Assembly (NCBI GenBank): GCA_025201765.1
Contig: MU623420.1
Location: 1 to 64,000 of the forward strand
Reading direction: 5' to 3'
Length of the DNA stretch: 64,000 nt
Origin: Daldinia sp. FL1419
Lineage: Eukaryota > Ascomycota > Sordariomycetes > Xylariales > Hypoxylaceae
The position numbers were made by a program, and so were the translations under genes. Positions 57,933 through 64,000 of the stretch are shown here, piece by piece. The number at the start of each line of letters is the position of its first letter. The first letter of the stretch is position 1. Under the pieces are notes generated by a model. The model was not told the DNA's origin. It was given only the letters and a program-made list of their open reading frames with translations, and did no database searches.

Positions 57933-59033
57933 TCTTTGGTAAAAAATGACTAAAGGTCAAGAGAGAGAAAGAAAGAGTTTGATAAGTGGAATCTCAACCT
58001 TGAAGTTGTCACTTACATAAATGCCTAGGTTACAACCTATCAGTCCATGGTACTTGCCTGAGGTATGATGATGTCGGGTACCTATGTATGTATGTGTAAG
58101 GTACCTAGGTAGGTAGGTATGTACCTAAATCGGATGTACTGCTACATACATCATGTATGTCAATGTATTCGATGTAGGTAACTAATAACCCAATAAAACC
58201 CACCTAAAATAAACCCACCTAAAATAAACCCACCTAAAATAAACCCACCCAAACCACCAAACTGCCTTGTCGCAAAAGCCCCCTTTGCCTTTTTTGCCCC
58301 TCAATCGCGTACATAGTACATCAAGTATTTCGTACTTTAAGGTTCCACCCGTCACATCTCCCGGGATCCCGCATCGTTAATCGTCAAGCATCCTACCTTG
58401 AACTTTGGAACCTGAACTCTTTACTACCACCATTCTTACCACTGCACTTCTGCAAGTCTTGACCTTTTCCAAGGCCGACCTCAGGTACGAAGGTATGTAT
58501 GCAAGAAATCATTACTTATTCACCCCCCTCAGGACAAATCTAGGTTAGGCATTCACCCGTTGTCGACCAATTGTCGGCTGCTATCGCCTGAAATTCTCGG
58601 GAATGGGAAGTGGGAAGTGGGAAATCCTGACCCTCATCATCTTCCCCTTTCCCACCGGTTTTCATGTCTACCCTAACCTTTTGTATCTCGGGATCGATAG
58701 CCTGATTTTTGTCGAGTTTATTAACCGAATTGTCATATCTCAGTACGCAATCAGGACTAACTCGTATAGAAACGCTGAAGTACTCGTACCCAACATCTCC
58801 TCCTTTTACCTATCGGAAACCTTTACTATCCATTCCAAGACAACTCCGATGAAGTCAGACACGGGGCTAATCTGAGACCCTCTCATCATTCGTCCCAAGA
58901 TTCGCCCACATTCTTTGCGTTTGGATAGCGTTCGGCTATCGTTTCTTCCTCTTCTCCACTGTCTCTTTCCAGCCTGGATTCGTCAACGCTATCGGCGGGG
59001 TCTGGAGCCCAGTTCCACGACGCCTTAGATACA
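57933..59033. other. Intergenic and TEM1 leader
   Basis: Holds ACCTAGGTAGGT simple repeats (58096-58128) and the 15-bp minisatellite 58196-58255. A 90-codon frame at 58603-58875 has no motif and lies in the probable TEM1 promoter or leader. Confidence 0.4.
58196..58255. repeat. 15-bp minisatellite, about four copies of AAACCCACCTAAAAT
   Basis: Three identical units followed by a diverged fourth (AAACCCACCCAAACC). Confidence 0.9.
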
Positions 59034-60074
59034 ATGGAGCAAGATCCTCTCGCCGCGCCTCTCTCTCACGAGGCCCAAGATGATACCCTAGTCGGCTTCG
59101 AGGGACCCATGCATATCGCGGGTGGACCGGGCATTCATGAGCCTCACCATCGGCAATCGCGTTCCCTTGACCAGGGCTTACCCAGCGGTGCGCATCACGA
59201 CGACATCGACCCTCACGCCGCTGACCCAAATGCTATTGATCATAATGGCCAGTTCGAAGTTCCTTCATATGAGCCTCCTGCGCAGTCGATGTCGAGACCT
59301 GCGTCATCATCCGGAACTGGTGAAAGGCAGTTGAATGGCGAAGCATCTCGAGAGGGCAACGGCGCGGATCGCACTCGGAATCATGTTGTTATCAAGGTTG
59401 GCATGGTGGGGGATGCGCAGATTGGGAAGACATCTCTGATGGTAAAATACGTTGAAGGTAGCTGGGACGAAGACTATATTCAGACGTTGGGTGTCAATTT
59501 CATGGAGAAGACGATCAGCATACGAAACACCGAAATTACCTTCAGCATATGGGATCTTGGCGGCCAGAGAGAATTCGTCAACATGCTTCCCCTCGTTTGC
59601 AATGATGCTGTAGCCATCCTTTTTATGTTCGACTTGACACGGAAGAGTACGCTTAATAGTATCAAGGAGTGGTATCGCCAGGGACGTGGTTTCAACAAGA
59701 CGGCAATTCCCATTTTAGTAGGGACGAAATATGACCACTTTGTCAACTTCCCTAGGGAGGACCAGGAGGAGATCTCGAATCAGGTGAGTTTCCGTACGAA
59801 TAGGTTTGGTGACTCGTGACTTACAAATCGATTTAGGCGAAGCGATTTGCTAAGGCGATGCGAGCTGCTCTCATCTTCAGCAGCACGAGTCATAGCATCA
59901 ATGTCCAGAAGGTTAGTCTTGTCTCGTGTGCTATACATTTATATTTCGGACAGGATCATGCTAACCGTTTTCCAGATCTTCAAGATCGTCTTATCCAAAG
60001 CCTTTGATCTCAAGTGTACGATACCTGAGATTGAGAATGTTGGCGAACCCCTCCTACTCTATCAATCGGTCTAA
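59034..60074 (+). CDS. TEM1: Tem1/Spg1-type small GTPase of the septation/mitotic exit network
   Basis: Three exons: 59034-59783, 59837-59911 and 59976-60074, with introns of 53 and 64 nt. 924 nt, 307 aa. A long polar N-terminal extension (residues 1-117, Pro/Ser/His-rich) precedes a Ras-like domain. It has the P-loop GDAQIGKTS (127-135), [24 protein letters not shown] (G3, with the GGQR form typical of Tem1/Spg1) and VGTKYDHF (G4). The [14 protein letters not shown] junction is restored by splicing. In yeasts this GTPase sits on spindle pole bodies and triggers septation through a kinase cascade; the same role is likely here. The end is [13 protein letters not shown]. Confidence 0.93.
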
Positions 60075-61460
60075 TCCTAAGCCCATCCTTTATTGTGGAG
60101 GGTCTACTGGAAGAGGCCCTGCATATTCATACAGCGCTTATTATCATTGCGTACTTCCGATTCCCGCTCCCCCTTTACATTTTTACGATATTCAACGGCC
60201 CTTACGACAACACGAGCTCCAGCCAGTTCTGGTCCCATACATCCTGTAGCTTTGCCGCGTGGCCGAAGCGTGTTCCTGACGTCTGACGACCAAGCCTTTC
60301 AGCCTCAGAACATCTCGATGCTTTACCCTTTTGAAAGCATTCCTTTGATGAGCTGACATAATAACGCCGAATCGTTAAGAACACATCTAGATACATTTCC
60401 TTTGTATGAAACCGTCGCTAGACGGACTTGATTTGCACTAGGGTTTACAACATACTTTCGCATTAAGGAGTAACATGGACAATCTCGACTCGGAGAGGGG
60501 GGTTTTGTCAAGCAGGATCATCAAACAGCAGATTGCCAGTCACTTTTCGGCATGGATAATCGAAAAAGGGAAACATGCTTGATCCTGAATTTTGCCTTTT
60601 CAGTCACTTGGTTTTTTTTTTCGGCCTGGGGGTAGAGGGGCTTGGAGGCCATATATGATTTTAATCACTTGTCGTTTGGCATGCGACGCGGGGCTGGTGC
60701 TGTCGTTTTCCACGATGTCGTTTTTGAGCTTTTACATGCTACCTCCTATTTGCGTACATATCCTTGCACATCGCTGTATGGGCATGTGACAACAACGCCG
60801 AAGAGGGAAAAGAAGTAAGTGGGACAGCCATGTCGGGACTACTACTACAAACTACGGTAGTGTAGCAAGTAAGCAGAGGAGAAATCGAGACTGATGAAAA
60901 GCAAATATCTATGTGTCGTGCTGTTGCTTGCCTTTGTGCATGTCGTTTTGCTTGTATATCCATACTGTAGCTGTCGCTATTCTTAAAACTACATTTTTAT
61001 CGTTTACTCCCCTTACCGAGGAAGCTCAATATAAACTATTATGGCAAGGGGAGTTTTCCATTTGGTAAATCTCGTCACACTTTATCCTATTTTCTCTAAC
61101 TCGCGGGCGGCGGTACTTATAGTATTACATTGGGGGAAAATTGCTTTGCTTTTGCTCTGCTCTGCTCTGCTCTTCTCTGCTCTGTCCCCTATCCACACCT
61201 CCGGTATGCTAAGACCCACCAACCCTCATAAACACCACATACGTGCATGCGTCGTTTCCCCATTTCCCGTCCGTTCCCCTGTCTGATCCGGTTTCTATAA
61301 AACTACAAAATATAGGACCCTCCACTCTTTATAGAGACACAACCTCCACTTAGGTAGGGACACCGCGTTTTCGAGAAAGATGAATCGAAGGACCCGGAAG
61401 GCTGGGCACGTAACCTGTCTACGCTAGGTAGGTAGGTATGCATGTATGTATAATGCGCCC
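60075..61460. other. Convergent 3' regions and spacer with CTCTG microsatellite
   Basis: 61155-61184 is a run of CTCTG/CTCTT units. TAGGTAGGTAGG lies near 61425-61437. Frames of 62-87 codons at 60004-61286 are unsupported. Confidence 0.4.
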
Positions 61461-62311
61461 TTAAGCCGGCCCACCCTTCTGCACGCCCTCGCCCTCGCCC
61501 TTCTGCGGGTCCTCGCGGGGGTGTTCGGCGGCGCCTTTCTTGGAGGGGACATCGGAGGAGCTAGTTGCCACGCGCGTGTCTTTGCGCCTGATCATCTCCT
61601 TGTATTGTTCCTGCGCGTCCTTCTTCTCCTCGTAGTTGGTTGCCATGTCGCTGTTGTCCGCGCTTGTGGGTGGGACCTGACGGCCTGTCTGACCGCTTAT
61701 GTGGGCTGCCTTGGGGTTGCCGTCTTTGGGGAGTTGGTTCGTGGGTGGGTTTTCGTCGCCGGAGTCAGAGTCGGATTCGGATTCGGATTCGGAGGGTGTG
61801 GGGGTAGGGGAAGAGGTGGAAGAGGAATCATCAGAGGAAGAGTCTTCCCCGGATTCTACGGCGGGGGATTTTTCCTCGTCGGGAACGGGGGCACCGCCGT
61901 GGGAGTGAGAGGATGTCTTCTTGGAGGGACTGGAGGAGAGCAGCCATGCTAAGGCTGGAACGGTGAAGACGACGGAACCGATAAGCCTGTAGATTATAGA
62001 TGGTGGTTAGATACCTCAGTGTAGAAATATTTCTGCTTCAGTTCCTCCGGCCAGAAGTTATACTTTTTGTACAATTGCTATTCCGACAATGTCTCCTCTC
62101 TTCGAACCATTCAATCGACCAAGGAAAACAGAAGAAGAAAAGCTTACCAAGGCATATCACTTGACTTTTCTGCTCCCGCACTTCCGCCGTGACCACTCGA
62201 GTATCCTCTCCTCGTAGCGGACCGTAATACGGATTGCCGTTGGATCGGGAACGCAGCACTGCGTCTAGCGACGGTGCGCAGGGACGAAGTAAAAACGCGA
62301 GATGTCAACAT
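61461..62311 (-). CDS. Probable mitochondrial single-pass membrane protein, acidic Ser/Glu-rich
   Basis: Two exons: 62148-62311 and 61461-61986, with a 161-nt intron (GTAAGC donor, CTACAG acceptor). 690 nt, 229 aa. The start MLTSRVFTSSLRTVARRSAA, then QRQSVLRSATRRGYSS, is a strong mitochondrial presequence. One helix follows, completed by the splice (MPWLIGSVVFTVPALAWLL). Then comes a long acidic linker with Ser-Glu and Ser-Asp repeats (61750-61850), and the end is rich in Lys/Glu/Gln (YEEKKDAQEQYKEMIRRKD). Similar proteins occur in filamentous ascomycetes; I do not know a function. The opposite strand also stays open across exon 2 (61446-61952), but that reading is Gly/Val low complexity and is a shadow. 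Confidence 0.75.
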
Positions 62312-63388
62312 TGTCTATGTTTCCTTCCACTAATTGCGTCTCGATTGGTCGAGTAGATGATATGAGATCGCAAAGACGCAAGGACGCAAGGACGCAAGGA
62401 CGCAAAAAAGTATTACAACGCAAGGTAAATTATAAAACGGACCCGAATCCGGAACGAGGGAATTCCAAAGTTATGCAACCTAGATTAAAGTTTTGTCCGT
62501 TATAGATGCCTTTTATGTAAGTCGGTTCCAATGGTTATGTCTCTTTAACGGCTCAGTCAGCCGAAGAATTCCGTTAGGAGCTTGTGCTTGCCGAAGGATG
62601 AGATGAAGTGGATGGAAGTACCTACTTACTATGTATGTAAGTACCTATCTCTTAATGCACATGAAAGTCACGACCTCGGGAATATTAGCTAAACCTTTAA
62701 AACCCATTCGAAAAATATATTAAGGCTAATCTAATATTTATATAATAATTATCCTATATAAAAATGTAGAATCTTCTCGTTTTCCCCAAGGGCCAATTAC
62801 TCCGATAATTCGGTGATTCCTTCTTTCGAAGTCATCCATGTCATCCATTCTTCACAATTTCCACCTTGTCAATTCTTAGCCATTATTAGCGGGCTCTTAG
62901 CAGCTCACTGTGTCTATGATCGGAGCTCATGTGGGTCTGCCCCAGTTAAAAAAGGCACCATTTCCACTAAAAATCATCATCTCTTTACGTCATTACAACG
63001 CAAGGTACCCCTGCGGCTTGCCCCGTCTTTCTCTCTGCGAGAAGCTTGGTAATTGGCCATAGCTCTTTTATACGCTTTAGGTTACATAGTAAATCACTTT
63101 TATCTCTCTCATGTACCTAACCTAATGTAATGCAAAATCAACATTATCAATATCAGAGGTATTCTTCATACGTAGGTAGGTACCTAGTTAACCATAGCGG
63201 GCTAACGAATATTGTAAAATGCCTTTAATCTACTTCGTACCATGAGTTAATAGTCAACCGTCAAGCTACCGAGTTTCCTCTATACACAGGGTGCGACGAT
63301 ATTCACAGGATAACCCCGAGGATTAGTCGTCCCAGCCATCGGGGCCACAATAGATAGATATATCCTCTTAAGTACCCTGGCCTTCGCC
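62312..63388. other. Intergenic, with a repeated 16-mer
   Basis: ATTACAACGCAAGGTA occurs at 62412-62427 and again at 62992-63007 in the same orientation. TAGGTAGGTACC lies near 63174-63185. A 79-codon frame at 62813-63052 is unsupported. Confidence 0.4.
62375..62406. repeat. Four tandem copies of GACGCAAG
   Basis: 8-bp unit, about 65 bp upstream of the ATG of the 61461-62311 gene. Confidence 0.9.
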
Positions 63389-64000
63389 TTATGTAGCTAT
63401 CTCCCTATTCTCGTCCCGTACGGACTTGAGTTGCCGTTCAAAGTCCTTATTCACCCATTCCCAATACTGCTGCCACACTGGGTTTTGCACCGTTTGTGCT
63501 ACCTGAGCTTGCGGTGCTGACCCGCTTGGACCGCCACTCGTTCCAGGCAGAGTAGTCTTGGTCTTTTCAACTAAGAGAAGGGTGACACGCAGGACGCTTT
63601 TGATAGCCTCGTCCTGCTTTTCGACTTCCTGTTTCACAGCGCCGTCCTTCAGCTTTGTAGATAGCGTCTTCCTGTAGCATTCGGCTATCGTATCCAGGCG
63701 TCGGGTGGTCTCTTCAGGGTCGATCACGATCAACTTACTCAACATCAGGTTACAGAGAGACCGGATGTCATTCTCGTCATTGAGACCGGCGATGATGCGA
63801 TCGTAGAATTCAAGAGAACTAACACGTGAGAATGCAGTTTCCATGAGGGCATATAGCGTCTCGTATGCGCTCTAGACGACATTAAATTAGTAATTTACTT
63901 TGTTAGGAGATGAACGGGATGGCAGCTACTTACCTTACGAACTTCTAGTCCGTCATCCACCTGATGCTTGAACGGTCCCATCTGGACCTCGCGAATGAGT
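63389..64000 (-). CDS. CAND1: Cullin-associated NEDD8-dissociated protein (CAND1/TIP120), C-terminal part, cut by window edge
   Basis: Last exon 63389-63871 and part of the previous one, 63934-64000, separated by a 62-nt intron (GTAAGT donor, TCTAG acceptor). The visible protein reads [15 protein letters not shown], then [58 protein letters not shown] and [20 protein letters not shown]. This is the TIP120 domain at the end of CAND1. The protein binds unneddylated cullin-RING ligases and exchanges their substrate receptors. A 50-residue Gln/Pro/Ser-rich tail ([14 protein letters not shown]) extends beyond the core. About 183 codons are seen. The full protein is over 1,200 residues in relatives, so most of the gene lies beyond base 64000. 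Confidence 0.93.

Noticed and set aside
61446..61952. 168-codon + frame, Gly/Val/Arg-rich
   Set aside because: Low-complexity shadow of the acidic repeat in the minus-strand gene; the minus model has presequence, helix and splice support.
1..64000. CRISPR array, bacterial operon or riboswitch
   Set aside because: Spliced eukaryotic genes throughout; no regularly spaced repeats with unique spacers.

Overview
The window is nuclear DNA of a filamentous ascomycete. Genes carry many short introns (47-161 nt) with GT donors, CTAAC-like branch sites and YAG acceptors. Proteins are Sordariomycete/Pezizomycotina-like, and an AT-rich block carries the transition-mutation scars of RIP (repeat-induced point mutation). 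Spliced models below were built by hand. For nearly all of them the exon lengths sum to a multiple of three, and the junctions restore conserved protein sequence.

Layout. (1) 1 to about 8,830 is a RIP-decayed transposon block. A Ty1/copia element on the + strand is split inside its reverse transcriptase by a second LTR retrotransposon lying on the - strand (1722-7513, two 384-bp LTRs, ATATAT duplicated at both sides). (2) About 8.8-24.3 kb is a gene-poor accessory compartment. Nearly every recognisable gene is secreted or broken: a 10-cysteine protein with a Kex2-type site, a small 8-cysteine secreted protein, a 58-aa stand-alone homologue of the first protein's tail, a secreted protein cut by an in-frame stop, a full-length DUF1254/DUF1214 pseudogene, a two-exon secreted protein and a GH5 cellulase. 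This looks like a host- or substrate-interaction region beside heterochromatin. (3) 24.9-31.5 kb starts the housekeeping DNA: PGS1 (cardiolipin precursor synthesis), NDUFA12 (complex I, with a 7-nt microexon), an NmrA-like reductase and a rhodopsin-like membrane protein with a frameshift. (4) 31.6-36 kb is mostly non-coding, with a small C2H2 protein and a small conserved fungal protein. (5) 36.8-45 kb holds the proton-translocating transhydrogenase NNT (7 exons), a decayed squalene-epoxidase fragment and a short-chain dehydrogenase. (6) 47.9-64 kb holds two more secreted proteins, HEM3 (haem synthesis), GCV3 (glycine cleavage H protein), MAP1, a Tem1/Spg1 GTPase, a mitochondrial-type membrane protein and the 3' end of CAND1/TIP120.

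The housekeeping genes are not an operon. Several serve mitochondria (PGS1, NDUFA12, NNT, GCV3), but that is probably coincidence. The most interesting unexplained item is the acidic C-terminal domain shared by the Kex2-site secreted protein (10291-10896) and the unsecreted 58-aa protein (13426-13602).
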